Part shown: in pieces, positions 1 to 8,259 of the stretch
How positions within the stretch are numbered: the first letter of the stretch is position 1
Layout of the letters: every line of letters starts with the position of its first letter
Source: CAZCJU01 sp964562175
GTDB taxonomy: Bacteria > Bacillota > Clostridia > Oscillospirales > CAG-272
DNA: 31,688 bases
Assembly: GCA_964562175.1 (NCBI GenBank)
Contig: CAZLRV010000021.1
Coordinates: 1-31,688 of the forward strand
Direction: 5' to 3'
Translations under genes and position numbers: made by a program
The notes under the pieces: generated by a model
What the model saw: the letters and a program-made list of their open reading frames with translations, nothing else
What the model was told of the DNA's origin: nothing
Database searches by the model: none

Positions 1-84
1 GTTCATCGCACGATTTGCTTGAGTCTACTCTACATTCTTTATTCGATTTTCAATGCACAAAAGCACGTGCATTAACTATCCATC

Positions 85-115
85 AAAAAAACTCGCATTA
101 AGTTGCGAGTTTTTT
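85..115. terminator. Bidirectional intrinsic terminator
   Basis: A perfect stem (ACTCGCA paired with TGCGAGT, extended by an A-run on the left and a T-run on the right) has a six-base loop. Because A6 precedes and T6 follows, it can terminate transcription from either side. It probably closes a gene entering from the left edge. Short open frames run in from base 1 and stop near 75 and 99, but they are too short to identify. Confidence 0.75.
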
Positions 116-240
116 GTCATATTACAACAAAACGATTAAAAGATCATCGGAGGTGGGTCAAGCTCTTGCAAGCTTAGAATGAGATGCTTGGTATATATCT
201 AATCGTCGAACGCTGTTCACCGCCCGCAGAAACAGCTGCT

Positions 241-410
241 CGGCGGGGTTGTTTGAAAAAATGAAGTAGCACTGGCTTCCACAGTCGGCTACGCCGACAG
301 TGCAATCTCGGAGAGAACAAAAAGAGTTGTAGATTATAGTGTTTAGTAGACAGTGGTTAGAGAATAAAAGGGTGCATTTAGGGATAGTATTATGCAAAAG
401 TCGATATCAC
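241..410. repeat. Tandem repeat unit, copy 1
   Basis: These 170 bases recur without change at 452-621, giving a 211-bp period. Just upstream (about 207-240) is a partial match to the junction sequence that separates later copies. The unit contains a small inverted repeat (GTCGGC-TAC-GCCGAC near 285-299). The unit is open on the minus strand for about 75 codons from a TTG codon without a ribosome binding site, so I treat that frame as a by-product of the repeat, not a gene. The perfect identity implies recent duplication or gene conversion. Its function is unknown; it resembles a dispersed non-coding intergenic repeat. Confidence 0.9.
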
Positions 411-451
411 TAAACGCTGATTACTGTTCACCGTGCGCAGTAATAGCGGCT

Positions 452-621
452 CGGCGGGGTTGTTTGAAAAAATGAAGTAGCACTGGCTTCCACAGTCGGC
501 TACGCCGACAGTGCAATCTCGGAGAGAACAAAAAGAGTTGTAGATTATAGTGTTTAGTAGACAGTGGTTAGAGAATAAAAGGGTGCATTTAGGGATAGTA
601 TTATGCAAAAGTCGATATCAC
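452..621. repeat. Tandem repeat unit, copy 2
   Basis: This is identical to 241-410. The junction between the two units (411-451) contains a hairpin, ATTACTG (420-426) paired with CAGTAAT (438-444). The same hairpin recurs after copy 2 (633-639 with 651-657) with a slightly different loop, so the hairpin seems to be part of the repeating unit. Confidence 0.9.
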
Positions 622-631
622 TCTAAGCACT

Positions 632-745
632 GATTACTGTTCGCTGTACGCAGTAATAGCGGTTTGACGGGGGTGTTTGAAAAAACGAAGTAGTAGAGGC
701 TTCCTCAATCGGATATGCAGACAGCGATATTTTGAAGATAGAATA
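632..745. repeat. Degenerate third repeat copy
   Basis: The junction hairpin is followed by a recognisable but diverged version of the unit start. GGGGTGTTTGAAAAAACGAAG at 669-689 corresponds to GGGGTTGTTTGAAAAAATGAAG in the intact copies. Similarity fades after about 745. This gradient of one decayed and two identical copies is typical of an expanding tandem array. Confidence 0.65.
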
Positions 746-810
746 AACTAATGATAACAATATGCCGAAAGTGAGGCAACGGAGCATCCAGATTGATTTA
801 TGTGTAGGCA

Positions 811-1509
811 TCAGACATAGAATTCTTCCATTGTATCAAGACAAATGCAAGCAAGCTTTCCGTCGAAAGATGCTCCGCAGTCAATCAAGATATTGTTATT
901 GCTATGATATATTTCAGGCTTACCGTTTATTGCGAGTGTAGGTGTATGGCCGCAGACAATGAAAGTATTGCTATCCGAAAAATATTTTTTCTCGTAATCG
1001 GGGCGCATGCAGGTCAATTCGTCAAGTGAATAATCATCGAGTGATTTATCGGGCGAAAATCTTCCGAGACCGGAATGAACGAGAATGAACTTTCGTTGTC
1101 CTATCTTCTCTATCTCAAACGGAGTAAATTCTTCAATATATTCAATTATATATTCACGCTCTCCTATGGGGAGCTTTTTTATTTGCTTCATTGTAGGGTC
1201 ACCGCCGTTCATCTGCCATTCGAAAAGTCTGTTCATAAAATTCAGGTTTAAATGTGTCGATATGCTTTCCTCCGTTATCTCGACCATTAGATCTTTCAGC
1301 ATATCGAGTGCCATTATTTCATGATTTCCGATTATAGGATAGACATTTGGGCGACTCATCATATCGAGAAGAATATCAATCGGTCGCTCGCCTCTGTCTA
1401 CAATATCTCCAAGCACATACAGCACATCGTTATCCGAAAAGTTTATTTTTTCGAGCATAGCCATATATTTTTCGTATTCACCGTGTATATCGGACATTGC
1501 GTAAATCAT
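811..1509 (-). CDS. Metallophosphoesterase, PPP/bis(5'-nucleosyl)-tetraphosphatase-like
   Basis: A calcineurin-like phosphoesterase of 232 residues, cytosolic, with no signal peptide. The family signatures occur in order: DIH at residues 7-9, GDIVDRG at 34-40, GNHE at 61-64, then VHSG and GHTP in the C-terminal half. These are the ligands of the dinuclear metal centre, and all are present. Members of this PPP group include serine/threonine protein phosphatases, PrpE and ApaH-like Np4N hydrolases; the sequence alone does not tell which substrate is used. The start is supported by AGGAG seven bases upstream. The gene stands alone, with the repeat array downstream and a 440-base intergenic region upstream. 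The enzyme class is certain, the substrate is not. Confidence 0.88.
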   Translation of the reverse strand: MIYAMSDIHGEYEKYMAMLEKINFSDNDVLYVLGDIVDRGERPIDILLDMMSRPNVYPIIGNHEIMALDMLKDLMVEITEESISTHLNLNFMNRLFEWQMNGGDPTMKQIKKLPIGEREYIIEYIEEFTPFEIEKIGQRKFILVHSGLGRFSPDKSLDDYSLDELTCMRPDYEKKYFSDSNTFIVCGHTPTLAINGKPEIYHSNNNILIDCGASFDGKLACICLDTMEEFYV

Positions 1510-1776
1510 ATTATTCTCCTATTTTATGTAAAGCGGATGTATTTGCGGTATTATGTTATTGAAAAGTGTATCACATTAACTTGTAATAAATATTATCGGA
1601 ACAAGTAAAAAATGTAAAAATATATGCACATAATGCGAAAAATATTAAGGAAAAAGCACGTTTGCCATCAAAAAACCGATTTTTGAACGTATGCGTGCTA
1701 TTATGCAGTGTTTAGTGATAAAAAAATGATAATGAAATTCACGATTATTACATTTAAAAGCCCGATTTTAACAAAA

Positions 1777-1806
1777 TTCCCAATTATTTTTTATTTGTGG
1801 TAGAAT
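1777..1806 (+). promoter_or_regulatory. Possible promoter for the 2005-3731 genes
   Basis: TTCCCA (1777-1782) and TAGAAT (1801-1806) are separated by 18 bases. The -10 box is good and the -35 box is weak. It lies about 200 bases upstream of the first plus-strand gene. Confidence 0.35.
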
Positions 1807-1853
1807 ATATACAGACCTCTTGAAAGTCCTTAGCTTGAAAGTGTAGATCGATG

Positions 1854-1891
1854 CAGCTGTGTTGTCTTGCTCTTGCACTGCACCACAGCTG
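1854..1891 (+). other. Inverted repeat in 5' leader
   Basis: CAGCTGTG (1854-1861) pairs perfectly with CACAGCTG (1884-1891) across a 22-base loop. There is no T-tract, so it is not a terminator. If transcription starts near 1813 it would form a hairpin in the untranslated leader of the following gene. An operator is the alternative. Confidence 0.45.
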
Positions 1892-2004
1892 AGTTATTGA
1901 CGGCTTAAAATACGACTGTCACGACGAGGGAGAGCAAAAAGTCGCGTTATGAGTTGCCAAAGTACGAAAATCGAAAATGTAATGCGAAAATCGGGGTAAT
2001 TGAA

Positions 2005-2520
2005 ATGGGAGAAAATGTTGTAAAGGAAGATAAAGCTTCGGTGAGCAATTCGCTTGAATGCACGGAGATGATGCAAAAGCTGAACGGTGCAATTTCCGCG
2101 ATACGCTACAACAGCAAGAAAGGAGCTTATGCATTAAACGAGGTGCTTGAGGGCACGGGGGCGAATTTGAATCTTGGTGAGATACTTCGTAATGAGGCAC
2201 TTGGCGAATGGAAGCGTTCCGAGCGTGAGCGTATAGAGGCTATACGTAATTATTACGGTGCCTGTGAAAGACTCGGCTCTGCAAGATTTGCATGGTTTTT
2301 CAGCGGTGCGGAGCCTTGTCGGCGCAGGAAAAAAATGAACGATGCGTTTTCATCCGCTCTTATAGTTTCACTCGTTATATTGAAATACTCCTACTGCGTA
2401 TGCGGCGACGAGGATTCCCTTGAACTCGGAAAAAAGCTTGCAAATTCCGCACTTGCTTCCGACCCGTACATCTCACTGAACAGAAGAGCCGCAAAGCTGA
2501 GTCAATTTTTTCATAGTTAG
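2005..2520 (+). CDS. Hypothetical helical protein
   Basis: I do not recognise this 171-residue protein. It is predicted to be mostly helical and charged, with no clear signal peptide, although a hydrophobic stretch occurs near residues 119-133. The frame is open back to a TTG at 1954, but ATG 2005 is preferred because GGGG lies eight bases ahead of it; the initiation signal is weak either way. The next gene, also uncharacterised, follows after 38 bases with a good RBS, and then the large cell-wall hydrolase, so the three are probably co-transcribed. The absence of known motifs prevents a functional assignment. Confidence 0.6.
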   Translation: MGENVVKEDKASVSNSLECTEMMQKLNGAISAIRYNSKKGAYALNEVLEGTGANLNLGEILRNEALGEWKRSERERIEAIRNYYGACERLGSARFAWFFSGAEPCRRRKKMNDAFSSALIVSLVILKYSYCVCGDEDSLELGKKLANSALASDPYISLNRRAAKLSQFFHS

Positions 2521-2558
2521 ATACAGGTAATTTTAAGATTTTAATATGGAGAGAACAA

Positions 2559-3731
2559 ATGAATAAAAATCGATTTGAGGAAATAACCGGTAAAGTAAGC
2601 CAAAGCTCGGCGGCGAAATATCTGCTTTGCACGTTGGAGGGGCGCACACCGAGGGAGATATTGGAGCGTTATATGAGCGAGAAAAGAAACGGTTATGACG
2701 AAGCCGAATTCAATCGTCTGTTCAATGCGGACAATGTAAAAAGGTGGCTTGACGGAAGCTCGGTATCGCGTGAAAAAGCTTTTGAGATATCGATATATTT
2801 TGGGCTTGATTTGCGTGAGACAGAGGAATTTGTATGCGTTTATTGCGGGTGCAATTGGTTATATTTGAGAAGCTATGCGGATCTTGTGTATTTTTTCTTT
2901 ATCGAAAACCTACCTACTTTTGGAAAATCCGGAAAAGAAAACGTCAAGGAATGCAGAAATGTAATATTTGAGTTTGAGCGTGAATATAATCGGACGTTTA
3001 TGAAGCGATATAATATCGAGCCTTATGAAATGAGCGCACCGAGAAGTAAAAGGCTGAAGTTTGAAGCATCGCTTAATCCGATCTTCAGCGGAGAAACATC
3101 TGTGGTAAATATGCTTATGACAAAGCTCGGTAGGTGCGTAAGCGTTTTGGATCTGCGGAAATTTTTGCATGAGAACGCACAGAGCTTTGGGCGATTCAAC
3201 TGCACGGCGTACGGTGTATTGGTGTCGGAGATGAATCTGAACCGAGAATCGCATTGCAAGCGTACAGGCGAGCGAAAGACGATATACGAGCTTGTAGACG
3301 AAATGTACATAGATTTTAAAATGCCAAAGGGAAGAAAGATAAGAAATATCGAAAGATACTATAATCTTTTGCACGAGCTTACCGTTTTGAATCCCGAAAG
3401 AGTGGGGTTGGAAGAATCCTTGCACGGGAAAAAGCCTGTAACGAGAAAACAGTTGATAATGTTGTTTTTGCTCAACGAATGTGAGAGTAATCGAAACAGG
3501 GATTTTCTTGATTCTCGGATGCAGTTTATCGACAGGTGCGAGCGTATGGACGAAATGCTTAAAAAATGCAAAATGCCGATACTCGATGTGCGTCGTCCCT
3601 TTGATTGGCTCGTTTTGAACGCCGTTGCGCAGGTGTCGGACAAGGAAGCCAAAAACGATATTTGGTATGTAAAAAGGCTGTTCTCATATGACTTTTTCGA
3701 GGAGCTTCTTGAAATGATGGAAAAGCTGTAA
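2559..3731 (+). CDS. Hypothetical protein with putative N-terminal helix-turn-helix
   Basis: A 390-residue protein of unknown family. Residues about 45-90 look like an XRE-type helix-turn-helix: a polar helix, then a WLDGSSVSREKAFEIS segment, then a helix with YFGLDLRETEEF. This resembles the pattern in which a repressor-like domain reads a target. The remainder is rich in Arg, Lys, Phe and Tyr, with no membrane segment that I trust and no enzymatic motif. The start ATG has GGAGAG five bases upstream. It ends 59 bases before the secreted hydrolase gene. A regulatory role for that neighbour is only an inference from position. Confidence 0.65.
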   Translation: MNKNRFEEITGKVSQSSAAKYLLCTLEGRTPREILERYMSEKRNGYDEAEFNRLFNADNVKRWLDGSSVSREKAFEISIYFGLDLRETEEFVCVYCGCNWLYLRSYADLVYFFFIENLPTFGKSGKENVKECRNVIFEFEREYNRTFMKRYNIEPYEMSAPRSKRLKFEASLNPIFSGETSVVNMLMTKLGRCVSVLDLRKFLHENAQSFGRFNCTAYGVLVSEMNLNRESHCKRTGERKTIYELVDEMYIDFKMPKGRKIRNIERYYNLLHELTVLNPERVGLEESLHGKKPVTRKQLIMLFLLNECESNRNRDFLDSRMQFIDRCERMDEMLKKCKMPILDVRRPFDWLVLNAVAQVSDKEAKNDIWYVKRLFSYDFFEELLEMMEKL

Positions 3732-3790
3732 AGCAAATGAGCTTTACAAAAAAAGTCGGAAAATATTATATAATATAAACGGAGGAAAAA

Positions 3791-6700
3791 ATGAAAAAAG
3801 TATTTGTGTCGGTTCTTGCGGCTGTGCTTGCAATTGTCATAGTAATAGCCGGAATCTACGTATCGGCAGAAAAGGGTGTTTCGGAGAGCAATCCGCAATC
3901 TGTTGTAAGCAGAGATGACGGAACGTGGCTCTTTCCGCTACGCTACAGCGATTTCCGGGAATTTTCGGATTGGTGCTGTTGTCCGGGAAGAGATGCTTGC
4001 GTAATACACAATGCGGCTTTGCCTGCCTGCGGCGTGGGTGATGACTCTCATACCGGTCAGAACGGCCATAACGGTGTTGACATTGAGGCGACTATCGGAA
4101 CGGCGGTGCTTGCCGCCGCACCGGGAAAAATCGTTTTTAAGGGCGGTGACATGAGCAATGCGCGAGGATATTATATGATCATCGAGCATACGCTCAACGA
4201 TGAATATTCATACTACTCCGCATATCAGCACTTGAGCAAGTTCAACGACAGTCTGTCGGTAGGCTCTTACGTTGAAGCGGGCGACGAGATAGCGAAAAGC
4301 GGAGCATCGGGAAAGGGCGATATAGGACCGCATTTGCATTTCGGAGTGGTAGTAGGATATGCCGGAGCCGGTGCGAGCGAGCTTGGAAAAGCCGAGGGCG
4401 CAGGTTGGGTGCTGGACAGCAACAAGAGCAGAGGCAGAATAGTCAATAATCCCGATGTCAAGAACTTCAAGGACGGCGATATGAAGGGCAAGATCAACGG
4501 AATATATGGCTTGTACCACCATTGCGGTTCGATCCATTACACGTTTGACAAGAGCGAGGTCAAGATAGGACCGACAAAAGCGTCGAGCGTTTCGTCCGAG
4601 GTTCAAAGATACTATATTGATGTAAACGGCTACGTCGACGGAGAGGAAAAAAAGAGCTTAAACGGATATGCGACATTTGATGTGTACATAAACGATACAA
4701 AAGTCAAGACCGAGGTAGGCGATTTCTGTTCCGAGTATATAACGGGAACGAAATACGAGCTGAAAAACATTAAAATTGCCGACGGCTATGAATGCGTTGA
4801 ACAGAAAGATATAAGCGGAACGGTTGCGGACAGGCATATATATCCGACACTCACGCTTGTAAAGAAGACCCAAGGCTCAACAAGCAATACTTCGTCAAAG
4901 CATTATATCGATGTGAACGGCTACGTTGACGGAGCGGAGAAAAAGAGCTTAAACGGATATGCGACCTTTGACGTGTACGTGAACGGCAAAAAGGTAAAGA
5001 GCAATGTCGGTGATTTTTGTACCGAGTACGCAAACGGCACGAAATACGAGATAAAAAATGTCAAAGCCGCCTCGGGATATGAAATAGTGTCGCAAAACAA
5101 ATTGTCGGGTACGGTAAGCGGGGCAAATATATATCCCACGATAAGCCTTAAGAGCAAGCAACAATCGACTGCGACAAAATATGCTACGGGAACGTATAAG
5201 CCATCTGCAAAGGAGGGCTTGAATATCCGTTCGAGTGCATCCTCATCGTCGTCTAAGCTCGGTGCGATAGTATACGGTACAAGCTTTAGCGTAACCAAAG
5301 TAAGCGGCGAATGGGGCTATACGACTTGTAACGGTAAAAGCGGCTGGGTATGCTTAAAGTATGCAACCTATGTTAATTCTTCAACCTCATCTTCATCAAG
5401 CTCATCAAGTTCATCAAGCTCGACAAATTCCTCAAGCACCTCAAGCAACGGAATAGTGCTGAACGACGGCAATGTAGACAGCTATGTTGAGAAAAAGATA
5501 CTCGATGTAAATAACGCCAAGGTAACAACGAATGTCACAAAGAACGGCAAGCTTACCACAGTTACGCATAATCCGTACGTTTATGACGGCTATTGTGCGG
5601 GCGGTACAAAGCAATGCGTTGATTATGTATGGGGAAGAATACAGGAAAAGCTGAAATTCAGACCAAATTGGACATCGGGTGACGGAAAAGATATTCCGTA
5701 TTATGCACCAAACGGACGTAAGTTGCAGGCGGCTGACGGCAAGGTGTATACCGTTTGCGTGTACAAAAACGACGGCGGAGCAAATGTAAAGGCAAATTCG
5801 TTTATGAGCTTCGGTGCCGTAGGAAACAACGCCGCAGGTCATGTAATATTCGTTGAATACGTGAAAAAGGTCAACGGTGTAACATATGTGTATTATACCG
5901 ACGGCGGCGTGTGGTATTACAATAACGGAACAACGGGAATACTGCACAAAAAATCCCTTTCCGAAATATTGAAAACATGGGGCAGCTATACCGGTACGGT
6001 AGCCTTTGTTCCCGATTCCGCAAGCGGCTCATCTTCAAGCAGCTCCTCATCGAGCAGTTCATCTTCAAGTTCATCGTCATCGGGCACCTCTTCCCCTACA
6101 ACGCCCGAAAAGCATTACATAGATGTAAACGGTAATGTTGACGGTGTATGGAAGACCGATATGAACGGATATATAACCTTTGATGTGTATATAAACGGTT
6201 CAAAGGTAAAGGGCGGTGTCGGCGATTTCTGCACAATGTATCCCGACGGTACAAAATACGAGATAAAGAATATCAAGGCGACAAGCGGCTACACGCTCTC
6301 AGGCACGAGCAATACTTCAGGCACGATAAACGGCGCATGGGCAAATGTCGTGATAAATGTCGAAAGCAAAAAGAGTACACCCGTATCGCAGGATTGGGTG
6401 GAGAGTATACCCGCGGGTCAATCGAGCAGCAATTATATTACAAAAACAGTATATCGCTACAGAACTATAAATACATCGTATACATACGGTGCATGGGGCG
6501 AGACAAAAACGACAAGCTCCGCACCGACCCAAAGCGATACACTTACTATCGTATCAACGCAGAAGTATTATAATTACTATCATTATTGCTGTCAGCATTA
6601 TGAGGGTGCAAGCAATAATGTCGATTCCGTAAAATACGGCACGGGCGGTGTGTACCATACGTTCAGATCTACAACGGAGCTTGGAAAGACAAACGTACCC

Positions 6701-6931
6701 GATAAGGGCAAAAAGACGTTGTACGGCGGTGACAGCAGATACGCTTGCTCAAAAAATCAATGGGTATGGGCTAAGGCAGAACCGTTTATAACGTATGAGT
6801 ATAAATATCGGACACGTTCAAAAACACCGACGACTACGTATTCCGGTTGGTCTGCATGGCAGGACGGACGTGTAACGTCCTCGGCAACGTGCCAGGTGGA
6901 AACGAAAACGCTCTATAAATATAAGGGCTGA
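3791..6931 (+). CDS. Secreted multidomain peptidoglycan hydrolase (M23 + SH3b + CHAP)
   Basis: A 1046-residue exported protein. An N-terminal hydrophobic segment (residues 4-25) acts as signal or anchor. Residues about 80-215 form an M23 (LytM-type) endopeptidase with zinc ligands H93 and D97 (HNGVD) and H183 (HLHFG), and catalytic H147. Three repeats of about 80 residues follow at 274-358, 371-456 and 775-857, each with the pattern YIDVNG, GY.TFDVY.N, VGDFC, GTKYE.KN. Residues about 465-528 are a bacterial SH3 domain (LNIRSSAS, WGYT, GWVCL). Serine-only linkers (about 530-552 and 747-765) flank a CHAP amidase/endopeptidase (about 590-745) with C609 and H684. The last 180 residues are rich in Tyr, Trp and Thr. 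Both catalytic domains look intact. The RBS GGAGG lies five bases before the ATG. It probably cleaves peptidoglycan peptides outside the cell, for remodelling or against other bacteria. Confidence 0.88.
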   Translation: MKKVFVSVLAAVLAIVIVIAGIYVSAEKGVSESNPQSVVSRDDGTWLFPLRYSDFREFSDWCCCPGRDACVIHNAALPACGVGDDSHTGQNGHNGVDIEATIGTAVLAAAPGKIVFKGGDMSNARGYYMIIEHTLNDEYSYYSAYQHLSKFNDSLSVGSYVEAGDEIAKSGASGKGDIGPHLHFGVVVGYAGAGASELGKAEGAGWVLDSNKSRGRIVNNPDVKNFKDGDMKGKINGIYGLYHHCGSIHYTFDKSEVKIGPTKASSVSSEVQRYYIDVNGYVDGEEKKSLNGYATFDVYINDTKVKTEVGDFCSEYITGTKYELKNIKIADGYECVEQKDISGTVADRHIYPTLTLVKKTQGSTSNTSSKHYIDVNGYVDGAEKKSLNGYATFDVYVNGKKVKSNVGDFCTEYANGTKYEIKNVKAASGYEIVSQNKLSGTVSGANIYPTISLKSKQQSTATKYATGTYKPSAKEGLNIRSSASSSSSKLGAIVYGTSFSVTKVSGEWGYTTCNGKSGWVCLKYATYVNSSTSSSSSSSSSSSSTNSSSTSSNGIVLNDGNVDSYVEKKILDVNNAKVTTNVTKNGKLTTVTHNPYVYDGYCAGGTKQCVDYVWGRIQEKLKFRPNWTSGDGKDIPYYAPNGRKLQAADGKVYTVCVYKNDGGANVKANSFMSFGAVGNNAAGHVIFVEYVKKVNGVTYVYYTDGGVWYYNNGTTGILHKKSLSEILKTWGSYTGTVAFVPDSASGSSSSSSSSSSSSSSSSSSGTSSPTTPEKHYIDVNGNVDGVWKTDMNGYITFDVYINGSKVKGGVGDFCTMYPDGTKYEIKNIKATSGYTLSGTSNTSGTINGAWANVVINVESKKSTPVSQDWVESIPAGQSSSNYITKTVYRYRTINTSYTYGAWGETKTTSSAPTQSDTLTIVSTQKYYNYYHYCCQHYEGASNNVDSVKYGTGGVYHTFRSTTELGKTNVPDKGKKTLYGGDSRYACSKNQWVWAKAEPFITYEYKYRTRSKTPTTTYSGWSAWQDGRVTSSATCQVETKTLYKYKG

Positions 6932-6940
6932 AAAATTTAA

Positions 6941-6977
6941 GCGGACTGCCGCAAAACAATACCATGCGGCAGTCTGC
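6941..6977 (+). other. Strong intergenic hairpin without T-tract
   Basis: GCGGACTGCCGCA (6941-6953) pairs with TGCGGCAGTCTGC (6965-6977) over 13 positions with one G-U pair. It lies ten bases after the hydrolase stop and just ahead of the RBS of the next gene. No run of T follows, so it may be an RNA-stability or processing element, or a leaky terminator that lowers expression of the lipoprotein. Confidence 0.6.
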
Positions 6978-6994
6978 ACAATAACGGAGGAAAT

Positions 6995-7792
6995 ATGAAA
7001 AAGACCTGTTTAATGCTTGCACTGCTTATGACGGCGTGCTGCTTATTCTCTTGCGGAGAGAAAACCGATGTAAACGAGCCGAGCGACGACGGTGCGGTCA
7101 CGAGTAAAGTAAACCACAACGGCGGCGATGATACGGAGCAGGGAGGTGTAGCCAAGCCGAACGAGAACGAAAACGCAGGCAGGGAGAAGATAAGCGGTGA
7201 CATAGCGGCAGGTTCTGTTTTTTCAGAAGGAAAGGCATTCGTTTCACTTGCAGCAGATAATGACACGACATATTGTATAAACAAGGACGGTTATATACTG
7301 TTTAAGCTGAATGAAAAAATGGGTGCAATAGGCACGATAGATTGTACTTTCAAAAACGGCTTAACATTGATTCAAAAATATCAGGAACAACATATTTGCG
7401 ATAAAAACGGAAAAGTTACTTACCCAAAGGATGTGGGAGCAACAAAATTTTACGATATCGGATTTGAGGGCGGATATATATTGGCTGAGGTAGTTGAGTC
7501 GACATTTGATTCTACAGTGAAGAAAGCCGGTATAATGAATACAGACTTTGAGTGGACAGTTGGACCGACCGAGGAGCTTTATAAATATATCAATAAGTTG
7601 AACTTGGTAAGTTACACCAAAGATAGATACTTCAACGATATTGTGTATATTGGCAAAGCAAAAGTATATTTAGATCTGAAAACGGGTAAGATTGTGAGCT
7701 ACGAGGAAATAGCCTCAAAGATTCCGTCAAATGCTGGACACCTTATTCCAACGGCGTTTATAAATTGCACGACAAAACAATGCTCGATATGA
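6995..7792 (+). CDS. Lipoprotein with WG-like repeats, 5' part of a frameshifted gene
   Basis: The protein begins with a type II signal peptide with lipobox LFSC, so C20 would be lipidated and the protein anchored outside the membrane. A low-complexity acidic linker follows, then short beta-type units (FSEGKAFVSL, INKDGYILF) that resemble WG/KWG beta repeats found in many surface lipoproteins of gut Clostridia. The RBS GGAGG is five bases before the ATG. The reading frame ends at 7792, but the following ORF continues the same pattern one frame back. That frame is open only from 7690, after a TAA at 7687, so a one-base deletion or sequencing error lies between about 7690 and 7789. The last 15-20 residues of this ORF are therefore probably not authentic. 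The original protein would be about 390 residues. Confidence 0.7.
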   Translation: MKKTCLMLALLMTACCLFSCGEKTDVNEPSDDGAVTSKVNHNGGDDTEQGGVAKPNENENAGREKISGDIAAGSVFSEGKAFVSLAADNDTTYCINKDGYILFKLNEKMGAIGTIDCTFKNGLTLIQKYQEQHICDKNGKVTYPKDVGATKFYDIGFEGGYILAEVVESTFDSTVKKAGIMNTDFEWTVGPTEELYKYINKLNLVSYTKDRYFNDIVYIGKAKVYLDLKTGKIVSYEEIASKIPSNAGHLIPTAFINCTTKQCSI

Positions 7793-8172
7793 GCGAAAAA
7801 TATGACAATATTTATTCATGCTCTGCTTTTTGCAAAGGGAAAAGTGTAGTCATATTTAAAAATAAAGAAACTATGGAATATTATTTTACCATTATAGACG
7901 AGAGTGGCAATATTGCATTTGAACCGAAGTGCATAGGCGAAAAATATTCTTATATACAATATGACGGAGAATGCGTTGCTTTTGTGCTTGATATTTTTCA
8001 TCCCAAAATGAACTGCTACAGTTTAGACGGAAATGAATTATCTACATTTGGAACAGGAGATGTTGGTATGTTGCATTATATGGGAGATAATTCAATAATG
8101 GAAACTACCAGTATTAGCAATTTCGACTATAGAATAACATACTACGATTTAAATCATAATCCGCTGTTCTAA
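7765..8172 (+). pseudogene. 3' part of the frameshifted lipoprotein gene
   Basis: This is the continuation in the -1 frame of the lipoprotein that starts at 6995. Just before the nominal TTG start the frame reads SNGVYKLHDKTMLDM, which looks like another beta-repeat unit, and later segments (IIDESGNIAFEP, YSLDGNEL) keep the pattern. The TTG has no ribosome binding site and lies inside the upstream ORF, so independent translation is unlikely. No X-XXY-YYZ slippery heptamer lies in register within the possible shift zone, which argues against programmed frameshifting. It is either a real loss-of-function mutation or a base-calling error. Confidence 0.7.
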
Positions 8173-8201
8173 ACCATACGACAGCGTGGTGTGAATAAAT
8201 G

Positions 8202-8231
8202 AAAAGCGGGGGGCTTTACGCTCCCCGTTTT
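8202..8231. terminator. Bidirectional terminator between convergent genes
   Basis: CGGGGGGC (8207-8214) pairs with GCTCCCCG (8220-8227), with one G-U pair and a five-base loop. AAAA lies on the left and TTTT on the right. It serves the lipoprotein gene on the plus strand and the 8260-8703 gene on the minus strand. Confidence 0.85.
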
Positions 8232-8259
8232 CGGAGGTATTATATTTTTGCGGTGGATA

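Larger units (their letters stand above)
1510..2004. other. Long AT-rich intergenic region between divergent genes
   Basis: It separates the minus-strand phosphoesterase from the plus-strand gene at 2005. It holds a weak hairpin (TCAAAAA 1668-1674 with TTTTTGA 1680-1686), a possible plus promoter (1777-1806) and a stronger inverted repeat (1854-1891). A 16-codon frame, 1949-1999, begins at an ATG behind GAGGGAGAG and ends just before the next gene. It could be a leader peptide but is too short to support. Confidence 0.5.

Noticed and set aside
1..99. Possible C-terminal end of a gene entering from the left
   Set aside because: Two frames are open to stops at about 75 and 99, but neither gives recognisable protein, so no CDS is called.
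158..811. Three minus-strand ORFs of 62-79 residues in the repeat array, two sharing a 53-residue identical start
   Set aside because: The shared protein sequence is only the repeat unit translated; the two ORFs inside identical units begin at TTG without an RBS, and the third, diverged copy encodes an unrelated sequence.
3769..3774. TATAAT just before the hydrolase gene
   Set aside because: Transcription from it would start inside the RBS at 3781, and there is no -35 at a suitable distance.
7765..7792. Programmed -1 frameshift in the lipoprotein gene
   Set aside because: No X-XXY-YYZ heptamer in the correct register; A-runs in the window are out of phase.
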